64,000 bases of DNA from Taxillus chinensis (Eukaryota; Streptophyta; Magnoliopsida; Santalales; Loranthaceae), in assembly GCA_023512835.1 (NCBI GenBank), contig CM042092.1, forward strand, positions 7,999,293-8,063,292. Direction: 5' to 3'. The notes under the pieces are model-generated. The model saw only the letters and a program-made list of their open reading frames with translations, had not been told where the DNA came from and searched no databases. Shown piece after piece: positions 11,102 to 21,561 of the stretch; position 1 is the first letter of the stretch, and each line of letters begins with the position of its first letter. The position numbers and the translations under genes were made by a program.

Positions 11102-12043
11102 TCAGGTGCCAATCTTCCTCATTGACTGGCTGTCTCTCTTCCACTTCTCCAACTTCTGCTCCAACCGCCTCATCACCACCGGAAGATTCCTCCGGGGATT
11201 CCGGCGCAACGCCTCCATGACCTCAAGGCAGTGATCGCTGGCGTACAACTTCTCAATGGTCCTTCTCTGATGAATCGTGAAATGGGTTTCCAGCTCCATC
11301 TCCATCACCATCCCTCGGTCGCCGTCGTCTCCCATCTCCACCAACTCCAAGCAGGCCTTCGCCACCTCCACCGTGGACTTGAGATACGATCCCATCATGT
11401 CCATCTCAAACCTCTCCTCCTCCCACCTCCAGTGCTTATCCCTGTCTCCGTAGTCCACCCCATGATCCCCATTCCTCCTCTTTGCCGCCGGAGGCTCTGC
11501 TTCGCCGTGCTCCGGCGACCGCTTCCGTTTTCCCGAATCCTTCTTGCTGTCGATCTCAACCTCCGTGCCAAAGAGGATTTTACGCAACGGGTCGAGGACG
11601 TCCTGGTGATGGCGGAACAGATGGACCAACTCCGGCCACGCGGCGGCGTACCCGTCGCTGTCGTCGGCGTGGTTCTTGACGGTGTGAAGGAAGGATTCGT
11701 AGAGGCCCTCGTTTCGCCGGAAACGAACCTTGAGCATGTTGACGAAGTCGATGACATCGTAGAAGGCGGGCGGTGTTGTCGGTGGAGGTGCGAGTTGATG
11801 ATGAGGAAGGCGGTCGGGGACGATCTTGTCGGCATCGGGGAGGAGGGCGTTGAAGTGGAGGATCAAGTTGGGGTTGTGATCGGAGAGGAGGTGGGCGACG
11901 AAATCGCAGTAGCCGTTGAACCAAGAGTGAGGTTCGCGGATGAGGGCGAGCAATCGCCGGTGTGCTTCCGGCGACTCGGACTCTAAGCTCTCGATGAAGG
12001 ACCGAGCATCCATTAGCTTTAACGTCATGGCGGAGCCATGCAT
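11102..12043 (-). CDS. SIN3-like protein with two PAH domains, copy B1 (313 aa, intronless)
   Basis: The domain order is as in A1: PAH1, PAH2, a basic stretch, and an HID-end-like C-terminus. It differs from the A type by about a dozen substitutions (SPEAHRR for SPETYRR, LLPDADKI for LLPGAYKI) and by an in-frame loss of four residues (VSPP) after PAH2. The frame is fully open and the B2 protein is identical. The TATATAAT motif upstream is close to the ATG at 12043, so the leader is short and the internal Met (MTLKLMDAR) may be used. It lies between the small ORF and the MITE-bearing RNase H relic, on the same strand as the PME genes. Confidence 0.88.
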   Translation of the reverse strand: MHGSAMTLKLMDARSFIESLESESPEAHRRLLALIREPHSWFNGYCDFVAHLLSDHNPNLILHFNALLPDADKIVPDRLPHHQLAPPPTTPPAFYDVIDFVNMLKVRFRRNEGLYESFLHTVKNHADDSDGYAAAWPELVHLFRHHQDVLDPLRKILFGTEVEIDSKKDSGKRKRSPEHGEAEPPAAKRRNGDHGVDYGDRDKHWRWEEERFEMDMMGSYLKSTVEVAKACLELVEMGDDGDRGMVMEMELETHFTIHQRRTIEKLYASDHCLEVMEALRRNPRRNLPVVMRRLEQKLEKWKRDSQSMRKIGT

Positions 12044-12534
12044 TTAGTCTGATTGAATGACTGGAACTGAACCAAAATTATATACTGAAACCCATCTCTA
12101 ATAATAATGGCAACTTTATAATACTGGAAACATTTGTTTGATTGAAAAAAGGAAAGTGAGAAAATACAAATAGCGATCAATTATAGGGTTCAACAAACTC
12201 CTCGACAGCTGATTAAGTTTGGCTTAAATCCTATCCGGTTTTTCATTTTCGTGGACGCAAGCAAACGTCATATTTATTAAGATTAGAAACATATTTATTA
12301 AGATTACAAAAATATTTACGAAATCTAAAAAAACATGTATATTTAATAAACATATTTATTAAAAAAAATATTTTTTAGTTTATTTGGAATGAACGTAATA
12401 ATTTTAAATATTGTGGTTTCGGTTTTTATGATAATAGAGTTATTTGGAAAGTTGATAGATTTATTTTTTTTACCTCTAATAGTCTTATTAACCATTAATA
12501 ATGGAGATATGAAAAATTAATCTTAATTATTTTT

Positions 12535-13268
12535 ACCGTTCTTCTCATATTCCTCTTGTATCTTCTTCTAGGCCTATTCACTGGGTCAAACCTGCTTATA
12601 GCTGTTATAAACTTACCCTTTGCTTGTTTTCTATGGAAAAACGGCTTGCATATGGAAAATGCCTTACTTGACACATATGGAAAGAGCATGGAAAATGTAT
12701 GGGAATATGTGATGACACATTGGAATGTGTAATGTTGTTTTCCTCTTCAAAATGGGGTGAAAAGAGGGAGAAAATGCACAGTAAATTTTATTTCCAAAAT
12801 TGTCCCTAATATCCCACTACTAATAATCCTACAAATTGGTAAAATTGATATTTCACATAATATTACTTTTTTATTTTTTCTTTTAATTCTAATTAAATTA
12901 TAAAAAAATACATTTTCTACCTCTTTTCTACTCCAACCAAACAACTATTTTTTCCACCATTTTTCTTTCTACCTATTTTCTTTCTATACCTTTCCATATC
13001 AAATTCTTCCACCTCTTTTCTTTATTTTGTCAAGCAAAGGGTTAATGTGGATGGGATTTTCAACTACTCCATTAATGGTAAAGTAGGTGGTGGGAGCATT
13101 GTGAGGGATTTCAAGGACAAGGTACCTTTCTTCTTTTATATGTCTTTTCTTTTGGTGGCTAATGATGCTTTTGCAATGGAAGTTTTAATTCTATATAAAG
13201 CCCTTAGCTTATGCCTTGATTTCAATATTGGTCTGGATATATTTCGACCACCCCTAGCCAATAATTAA
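12535..13268 (+). pseudogene. Retroelement RNase H-domain relic, copy B1, split by a MITE
   Basis: The 5' part (SSRPIHWVKPA type) lies at 12,535-12,612. The 3' part from 13,045 reads NVDGIFNYSINGKVGGG, IVRDFKDK and MEVLILYKALSLCL. Unlike the A copies it keeps the VDG Asp, the glycine-rich turn and the acidic residue. The open stretch 13,047-13,268 is thus a better preserved RVT_3 RNase H fragment, but the inserted MITE and missing flanks make it non-functional. Confidence 0.65.
12616..13041. mobile_element. MITE, PIF/Harbinger (Tourist)-like, copy B1
   Basis: The element is 426 bp, with perfect 11-bp terminal inverted repeats CCCTTTGCTTG and CAAGCAAAGGG and a TTA duplication on each side (12,613-12,615 and 13,042-13,044). 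The A halves show the empty site at the same place in the RNase H relic (AAACATAATGTG). The three-base TTA target duplication is typical of PIF/Harbinger. There is no coding capacity and the interior is AT-rich. Confidence 0.82.
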
Positions 13269-13966
13269 AAATGGGGGAGATTATTAGTTTTAACTTTGTA
13301 TTGGTCGTAGTTATTGTTACAAAATGGTAATGGGGTGACAAGCAAGCAATACATGAAAAGAAGACGTTTAAGTGTTAAAAACCAAAGTGTATTAGTCAAT
13401 CAACATACGTTACTAATTGAAGATGTTAGGGTTAATATAACTGAATAACTTCATAAAATTGAATGATCTCATTTAAGTGAGCTTGTAAAAGAAGTTTAAA
13501 TATGAACAGATCTCAACAGGCTAAGCGAGGACTTCAAAATATAGCATGAGTAGGATTTGTTCTAGAGATTGTCTTCAAAATTTCCTTCCAGGCATTAAGC
13601 TATCAAAAAAGTCTTGTATACGACATAAATGTATATCAAATGATATTATTTACTATTAATTCATTTCATTCGTAGAGAAATTGAACCATGGATTGAAGCA
13701 ATACAATTACAATATCAAAACAAGGCTACTACTTATTTACTTCCCAAATTTGCGGCTCTAATTACAACTACGAACACCCATAAGATTTAGGAAAATCCAC
13801 TGCATCATTTGTGGCAAATAAAACCCAATAAAAATAATAATAGCAGAAGGCAACCCTTTTCGATATAAGGTTACAAAATAAGTTGACCCGTGGAACCACT
13901 TTGCAAGAAAAAAATGATTTCGAATCACCACGTATTATTTTTCCTCTTGCATGAGCCATGGAGGCA

Positions 13967-15682
13967 TTACTTCATGCGAGGAGGAAGCAGCCATTTAGAA
14001 GCACCAATCCACTCAAGAGAGAGATAGCGTTGGACACTTTCGTGACTGAGCAGCTTTGAGAAAGGAGCTCTTTTCGCTCTATTGGCTCCTTGTCCCATGT
14101 TCATGTATTCCCCAAAAAATAGCATCCTGTAAAATTATTTAATTCTTTCATAATTGAAGGTAAATTTTATACTAACATAGGACCAAAGCAAGAAAATATA
14201 AAATTTGAATGGTCATGTAATATTTCAAACCACAATAAAAACATTACACATATACCGAGTATCAAAGGTTATATTCTGCATCCCAAATCGTAAAGGTTAT
14301 ATTTCAAACTGTAAAGGCAAAAGCTATTTTCACCGAGTATAAGCAACACAAGCATAATCTTAGAAGTTTTCCATTGCAGCAACTCGAAGTAAAAACTGTT
14401 TTTCCAAACATTTTCACAAGTTTTGGGAAAGAGCAAATATACTCTTAATACTTACAATGTCTCGTATTTCCCATCAAGTAATTTGTTACCTTATAAAAAA
14501 TTAAAAGAGAAAGAGTATAGGAGTGAACGAGAGATAGCTTACTTATCACGGTCTGGCTGGGAGATGTCGGACCACCCAACAGGACTGATAACATTACTCA
14601 TTTGAGTGTAAGAGAATACCACCTTAGGGCTGGGCATCCAAGCTCTTCCCAAAATCGCATTTGTAACGGTACCACTAATGGAGCAATGCACGAACGAGTA
14701 TCCAGTGTCCTCATCTGGGGTCTTCCCTGCGTGTGCCGTTATCGTTGTATCTCCACCAGAATTCAACACATACAAATCTGTGTTCTGCAAGCGCAAAGAG
14801 TCAGTACCTTCATCATCAACGCACATTTCAACCTTAATCTAACCCTTCATATTTATATACGCATACAAACTTACCAAGAAGATTGATTTTCCATTTCCAA
14901 AGATAAAATCAACAGTTCCTTCAATATAGCAATCCTTGAACAAATGGTTTCCCTTGTCATCACACAGTGTGTCCTGAAATCCATTCATTCTGCAGTTGTA
15001 GAACGCCGCCTTGTCCCCGCTTACCCTCAACGCTAAGGCTTGTTCTCCTGCTTGTCCACGCGGCAGGGGCGCAGCATTCTGCACGTGTCGTAAAAATATA
15101 CAAGTAAAATCATTAATCATATATGGGTACGCGCATGACCCAATATAACATATTTGTTTGTACCCAATATAGCATACAAACGTCGTCAAATTAAGGTACC
15201 TTAAAGACCATGTTAACGGCCATGAAGTAATCAGACTCCACGATCAATGTGGCGCTGTCGACAGTGCCATACTGTGCTGCGGTGCCGCCAGCCACCATGG
15301 TCGCCAAGTTGTTACCGGATGGCGATCCATAGAAAGTGATGAAGGGCTTGTCAAGACCAATCGTCAGCTTCTCTTCGTATACGCCACCCTCAATCAATAT
15401 GATAACACGCTGCTTATTGCCACTTGGGACACTGTTGACGGCGGCCGTGATCGTTTCAAAATGGCCTGACCCGTCCTTGCTGACCCTGATCACTTTGGCG
15501 TCGGCCTCCGCCTCAAAAAGGACCGGGTCAAGCGTGCCATTACGTGCAACGTAGCTCTTCACATTGCCATGGAACCAGATATTGAGAAAGGCCTTGTTCC
15601 TTGGGATAACAGCAGCAGCGTCGAGGTGGACGACTATGGCAAGGAAAGCCACCGACAGGAGAGCAAAGACGTGTCTAGTCAT
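13967..15682 (-). CDS. Pectinesterase copy A2 (362 aa)
   Basis: Exons are 15200-15682, 14875-15078, 14543-14784 and 13967-14126, phases 0, 0 and 2, all GT-AG. It hydrolyses methyl esters of cell-wall homogalacturonan. The signal peptide is residues 1-24 ([20 protein letters not shown]), followed directly by the catalytic domain; there is no PMEI pro-region, as in the short pollen-type PPME1-like enzymes. Active-site residues by comparison with carrot PME are Gln174 (EQALAL), Gln196 and Asp197 (GFQDTL), Asp218 (DFIFG), Arg276 and Trp278 (LGRAW). Asp197 and Asp218 are 21 residues apart, as in the family. Exon 4 ends WLLPPRMK. The start is the ATG at 15682, because a TATA box just upstream makes the ATG at 15718 unlikely. 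All exons are open. Confidence 0.9.
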
Positions 15683-15935
15683 ATCAATGTTAACTGGGTT
15701 TCGAACAATTAATGACATTGTTGGCAGAGGCAAGGGGTCATTTATATGCTTGGCGGGTTCAAGTGGCGGTTGGGTAGCGTGGCATGCACGCGCTGCAAGC
15801 TCATTCGAGTTGTTCTCAATTTTGATTTGGGCTTGAAACAATGGAATTCTATTTTTGATACCTGCTTCTAAATATTAACCTTTCATGTATTTTCGTTGGA
15901 AATTCGGGTTTTTTTTTCTAATGATGATAACAATA

Positions 15936-15972
15936 GTGTGTGTGTGTGTGTGTGTATATGTGTGTGTGAGTA

Positions 15973-16009
<37 letters not shown>

Positions 16010-16010
16010 G
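15936..16010. repeat. (TG)n/(TA)n microsatellite upstream of PME A2
   Basis: This is the same interrupted GT/TA run as in A1, slightly longer, about 250 bp upstream of the PME start. Confidence 0.9.
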
Positions 16011-16491
16011 TATAATTTATCCGTAACTAAACATTTTAATTTGAGTTCCGGCCATGCCAACACAACATAGAGCTGGAATCCCGCTATTAGGATCTCTAAT
16101 AATGCGGATGCGTGTAATTGATTTGTTTAATTTGTTTAATCCTGCAAAGTCAGCAAAATTAAATAACTTTACTGTAAAATAAGAAATGCTCTTCATTTTT
16201 TTTTATAATTAATTTTCGGATGTTAAATTTATTTTTTCCAAAATTAAACTTCGCAAGCTGACAAGCAATTTTATCTGCAAATTACTAATAATATTTAATA
16301 ACAAATATAGTAAATACATATTTACTATGTTATTTATCATCACTCTATTATTAATATATGTATACGTACATTTATTAACGATGATTTGGTGTATTCTTTA
16401 TAAACATATTTATTAAGTATGTTTGATTTTAACATATTTAGTATCCAAGCACGCCCAAAGATTTTAGCATACATACTCCCAAGATTTGACC

Positions 16492-16514
16492 CTGATAGTT
16501 CACGTGACTATCAG
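16492..16514. promoter_or_regulatory. G-box hairpin, copy A2 (compensated arms)
   Basis: The arms are CTGATAGT and ACTATCAG. Both members of one base pair are changed relative to A1 and B1, so pairing is kept. The CACGTG loop is unchanged. Confidence 0.45.
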
Positions 16515-16888
16515 AATCAAACAATGAACATTATTTATTTACTGATATAGTGAGTTTGAGGTATTGGACTCAATTTCGGAGTTTAAAGCTCAACCAACCA
16601 GCCGTGCTAATATATGTATTCGCTAGTGACATCTTTGCTTTTATTACAGGGGATGATGACATATGTTCCTTCTGAGCTACAACTTACAGTCAAAGAAACA
16701 GATTGTATAATTGAAATCAGCGGGAATAACAGAAGATAAAGCACCCAACAAATAGTAGGCAACAATTTTTACTCAGCCAACCCCCCATTTTTCGTGACTC
16801 ACCGTGCAGATGGATCGAAGGCATCCCATCTACAACACCTACAACAACAATTTCGTCAGACACGATGTAAAATCCAAAACATGGCAGC

Positions 16889-17103
16889 CTAGGAGATAGA
16901 ATGTCTCCTGTGTCTTGATGAGCTAGAGGATTTTATCTCCCCTGGTATTGGGCTATGAGAACTGCCCGATGTCTCTGAGCTCTTATTTTCTCCCTGCCCC
17001 CTACCACCACCTAGCTGGCTTTTTCCACTCTTCAGAGATTTTGCATTTCTTCTGAATTCATCATCCTGATCTCGCTTGCCTTGTGAGAGATCTGAAACTT
17101 CCG
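16889..17103 (-). pseudogene. Duplicated 3' tail of the NPH3 gene, copy A2
   Basis: This is the same fragment as in A1, ending RHRRHSIS and stop. One codon is AAA-like (AKSLKSG) as in the intact gene, where A1 has GKSLKSG. The BTB and NPH3 domains are absent. Confidence 0.85.
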
Positions 17104-17175
17104 GGCTCTTATTTTCTCCCGTGCAACGATGTCTGCTTTGAGCAGCACTCCGAGTATTTAAGTAGGGTGACATAC

Positions 17176-17395
17176 TCAATTCACTTGTATCAGAGGTTGG
17201 GAAGGCCTATAGGAATGGCGTGGGATGCCAATTTTACTATCCTTTTGACCTATTGTCAAAGGGGTTTAAAACATGCACTGGAGGGGAAGTACTAATCAAT
17301 GAATTGACCACTTCTCTGATCTCTCCTAGTGGTGTACAGAAGCCACAAACTGAAACTACCAAAACCAGAGCCACCATTATCCAAAAACTTAGCAT
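17176..17395 (-). pseudogene. Small ORF copy A2, broken by a one-base insertion
   Basis: The ATG and the MLSFWIMVALVLVVSVCG start are kept. An extra T (CCTTTTGACC for CCTTTGACC in A1, near 17,241-17,246) shifts the frame after NPFDNRSK, so the conserved C-terminus is lost. Confidence 0.4.
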
Positions 17396-18256
17396 AAACA
17401 GAGATTTGGTATAAGATACGATGACAGGATAAGTTATCCAAAGCTAATAATAGGTTATCTAGCTAACATTGGTAAACACACTGCGCTTATCTGATCAGGA
17501 ACAGGAAGTGATCAGCACCCACATCAACAATGGTAGGCTAGTTTCATTACATGCCATGCAAAAAGTGAATCATAGACGATCATAAAGAGGTATTAAGATA
17601 ATTTATATGCGAATCAAAGTAACAATGCTCCAAATTTAATTTCATTGTACTTGATTTCATAGTTGTCCACCACTTCCACATGCTTTTTAGTTTAATTTCA
17701 TTGTACTTGTTTTCATAGTTGTCCAAATTTAAACAAAGTAACAATGCTCCAAATCAGGTTTTGAGGCGCAGTTAAAGAAGAAGAAGAAGAAAGAGGAGGA
17801 GGAGGAGGAGGAGGAGGAGGACAACTGGTACACACTAATAGAACTGGTCAGAAATACATTCCAATCCGGCGAAAGCCAAATAAATGACAGAAGAAAACCC
17901 ACTTTACTGGAAGAGCTTTAGTTTAATCTCTATTTAAGTAAATGTATTTGTTTCAAAAACAAAACAAAAAACAAAAACAATTCGGATGGATGTACTAATC
18001 ACTCAAAAATTGACCGAGGTCAGCGGCCTTTGCATCAATACTCATGTTCCCATTCAATTCATTCAGACGTTACATACAAATAAATCCTTTTTGGAGTGTA
18101 AAAATTAAACAAGTTGGAATTCAATTTGTCTCTGATAACTAAAGTTTTTTTTTTTTTTGGATACGCGTTTAATAACAACAGTTTTCAACTTTTGAACGTG
18201 CTCACATGAGAAAAGCGAATAGAAATACAGAGGGTATATAAAGATCCGAACATTCA

Positions 18257-19210
18257 TCAGGTGCCAATCTTCCTCATTGACTGGCTGTCTCTCTTCCACT
18301 TCTCCAACTTCTGCTCCAACCGCCTCATCACCACCGGAAGATTCCTCCGGGGATTCCGGCGCAACGCCTCCATGGCCTCAAGGCAGTGATCTCTGGCGTA
18401 CAACTTCTCAATGGTCCTTCTCTGATGAATCGTGAAATGGGTTTCCAGCTCCATCTCCATCACCATCCCTCGGTCGCCGTCGTCTCCCATCTCCACCAAC
18501 TCCAAGCAAGCCTTCGCCGCCTCCACCGTGGACTTGAGATACGATCCCATCATGTCCATCTCAAACCTCTCCTCCTCCCACCTCCAATGCTTGTCCCTGT
18601 CTCCGTAGTCCACCCGATGATCCCCATTCCTCCTCTTTGCCGCCGGAGGCTCTGCTTCGCCGTGCTCCGGCGACCGCTTCCGTTTTCCCGAATCCTTCTT
18701 GCTGTCGATCTCAACCTCTGGCGGGGAGACCGTTCCAAAGAGGATTTTACGCAACGGGTCGAGGACGTCCTGGTGATGGCGGAACAGATGGATCAGCTCC
18801 GGCCACGCGGCGGCGTACCCGTCGCTGTCGTCGGCATGGTTCTTGACTGTGTGAAGGAAGGATTCGTAGAGGCCCTCGTTTCTCCGGAAACGAACCTTGA
18901 GCGTGTTGACGAAGTCGATGACATCGTAGAAGGCGGGCGGTGTTGTCGGTGGGGGTGCGAGTTGATGATGAGGACGGCGGTCGGGGACGATCTTGTAGGC
19001 GCCGGGGAGGAGGGCGTTGAAGTGGAGTATCAAGTTGGGGTTGTGATTGGAGAGGAGGTGGGCGACGAAATCGCAGTAGCCGTTGAACCAAGAGTGAGGT
19101 TCGCGGATGAGGGCGAGCAATCGCCGGTATGTTTCCGGCGACTCGGACTCTAAGCTCTCGATGAAGGACCGAGCATCCATTAGCTTCAACGTCATGGCGG
19201 AGCGATGCAT
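18257..19210 (-). CDS. SIN3-like protein with two PAH domains, copy A2 (317 aa, intronless)
   Basis: The protein is the same as A1 except for Asp instead of Glu in MGDDGDRG (residue 244 region). PAH1, PAH2, the basic stretch and the HID-end-like segment are all present and open. The leader lacks the 14-base duplication of A1, so the TATATAAA near 19,243-19,250 lies only about 35-40 bases from the ATG. If transcription starts the usual 25-30 bases below it, the internal MTLKLMDAR start may be the one used. Confidence 0.88.
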   Translation of the reverse strand: MHRSAMTLKLMDARSFIESLESESPETYRRLLALIREPHSWFNGYCDFVAHLLSNHNPNLILHFNALLPGAYKIVPDRRPHHQLAPPPTTPPAFYDVIDFVNTLKVRFRRNEGLYESFLHTVKNHADDSDGYAAAWPELIHLFRHHQDVLDPLRKILFGTVSPPEVEIDSKKDSGKRKRSPEHGEAEPPAAKRRNGDHRVDYGDRDKHWRWEEERFEMDMMGSYLKSTVEAAKACLELVEMGDDGDRGMVMEMELETHFTIHQRRTIEKLYARDHCLEAMEALRRNPRRNLPVVMRRLEQKLEKWKRDSQSMRKIGT

Positions 19211-19846
19211 TCAGTCTGATTGAATGACTGGAACTGAACCAAATTTATATATTGAAACCCATTTTTATTAATAATGGCAACTTTATAATAATGGAAACAT
19301 TTGTCTGATTGAAAAAAGGAAACCCTATTAAATTCTAATATACTGCCGCGCTCTCTCTATACATATATAAGGCGGGAAAGTGAGAAAATACAAATACGAT
19401 ATTATGGGGTTCAACAAACTCCTTGACAGCTGATTAAATTTGGCTTAAATCCTATCCGGTTCTTCATTTTCGTGCAAGCAAGCAAACATCATATTTACTA
19501 AGATTAGAAACAAATTTATTAATATTAGAAAAATAATTACCAAATCTAAAAAAAACATGTATATTTAATAAACATATTTATTAAAAAAAATTGATTTATT
19601 TAGAATGAAGGTAATGATTCTAAACATCGCGATTTGAGTTTTTATGAGAATCGAGTTCTTTGGAAACTTGATATAGATTAATTTTTCACCTCTCCACTGG
19701 TCTTATTAAACATTGGTAATGGATATATATATATGAAAAATCAATCTTAATTATTTTTACCGTTCTTCTCATATTCCTTTTTTGTCTTCTTCTCGGCCTA
19801 TTTACGGGGTTAAACCTCCTTGTGGCTATTATAAACTTAATATCAT

Positions 19847-20561
19847 AGGTCAACGGGTCGAAAGTCAATAGTCAACGAATCAGAGGTCAACAATTGAAGG
19901 TTTAGGATCGAAGGGTCAAAGGTTCGAAAGTTAAAGGTGGGAGGATCGAAGATCAAGAGTCGAAGGTCAATCCTTAAAGGCTTGAACGCCTCCTCAGTCG
20001 AAGACTAAAAAGGATTCAGGGCTTCGAATAGTCTTTGAGTTTAGTTTTTTTTTTTTAACTTTTAATTACCCTTTACCCCCACCAAAACGCTAAAATGGAT
20101 GAACTTTTGAGATTGTTTGAAAAGACCCGTATTCGCTAAAATAGACGTTTTAGATTATTTCACATAAGCACATTTTTGGGCAGTTTGACCAAGGGCATTG
20201 ACCGTCATTCGGAAAGTTTGACTTTTTTCGATGCAAATTGTTTTGGCAATAACCTCTTCGTTTCAAGTCGGAATTGAGCACGGTCAAGTACATTAGTCTC
20301 CAAATTTCACCCTCAATCATCTGGTGTTGGCCTTGGGGCACTTTAATATCTCGTAGTAGAGGTTCTCAATTTTGGACTTCCCTGTTCGTGTCACAGTGTA
20401 TCCATCTTGCACAAATTTGTTTAATATCAACTCCAGACCTGGGACCGACTCCACGGTAGTGGGGGATCTTCCTATTCAACAAAATATGTCGTGGGCAGAT
20501 AAATATAAGAAATAGGGTTAGTATTTCTAACCCGGACAAAATGGAGTGCAACAATTATTTT
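19847..20561. mobile_element. A-half-specific insertion, copy A2
   Basis: This is the same roughly 715-bp insertion as in A1, with the same diverged duplicated flanks and only scattered substitutions. Confidence 0.4.
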
Positions 20562-20864
20562 CACCGTTCTTCTCATATTCCTCCTTTACCTTCTTCTAAG
20601 CCTATTCATTGGGTCAAACCTGCTCGTGGCCGTTACAAACATAATGTGAATGGGATTTTCAACTACTCCATTGGTAAAGCAGGTCATGGAGAATTGTGAG
20701 GGATTCCAAGGGAAAGGTACTTTTCTTCTGTTATATGCCTTTTCTTTTGGTGGCTAATTAATGATGCTTTTCCAATAGAAGTTTTAACTCTACATAAAGC
20801 CCTTAGCCTATGCCTTGATTTCAATATTGGTCTGGATATATTTCTAACCACCCCTAGCCAATAG
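20562..20864 (+). pseudogene. Retroelement RNase H-domain relic, copy A2
   Basis: This is the A-type relic, the same length (303 bp) as A1 and without the MITE. The VDG Asp is Asn and the frame is broken after GKAGHGEL. Confidence 0.6.
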
Positions 20865-21561
20865 TTACAAATGGGAGAGATTGTTAGTTTCAGCTTTGTA
20901 TTGGTCGTAGTTATTGTTACATAATGGTAATGGGGTGACAAGCAAGCAATACATGAAAAGAAGACCTTGAAGTGTTAACAATCGAAGTCTATTAGTCAAT
21001 CAACATACATTACTAATTGAAGATGTTATGGTTAGTATAACCGAATAACTTCATAAAATTGAATGATCTCATTTAGGTGAGCTCGTAAAAGAAGTTTAAA
21101 TGTGAACAAACCTCAACCGGCTAGGTTGAGGACTTCAAAATATAGCTCGAATAGGATTTGGTTCAGAGATTGTCTTCAAAATTGCCTTTCATGCGTTAAG
21201 CTATCAAAAAAGTCTAGTATACGACATAAATGTATATCAAATGATATTATTTACTATTAATTCATTTCATTCAAAAGAAATTGAACCATGGATTGAAACA
21301 ATACAATTACAATATCAAAACAAGGCTACTACTTGTTTGCTTCCCAAATTTGCAGCTCTAATTATAGCTACACCCATACGATTTAGGAATATCAACTACA
21401 TCATTTGTGGCGAATGAACACAATAAAAATAATAATAGCAGAATACAACCCTTTTCGACATAGGGTTACAAAATAAGTTGACCCGTGGAACCGCTTTGCA
21501 AGAAAAAAATGATTTCGAATCACCGCGTACTATTTTTCCTCTTGCATGAGCCATGGAGGCA

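Larger units (their letters stand above)
1..14503. repeat. Tandem array unit 1 (half-units A1 + B1)
   Basis: Base 1 aligns with base 14,504, and the match continues through the unit with offsets of 14,503 to 14,523. The unit is two diverged half-units. A1 runs to about 7,074 and B1 from 7,075 to 13,966, using the PME stop codon as the boundary; the next A half follows. Each half carries a PME gene, a small ORF, an intronless SIN3-like gene and an RNase H relic. A1 begins inside PME intron 3, so the array continues left of the window. A1 and B1 differ by the NPH3 tail piece (A only), a roughly 720-bp insertion (A only) and a MITE (B only). Confidence 0.95.
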
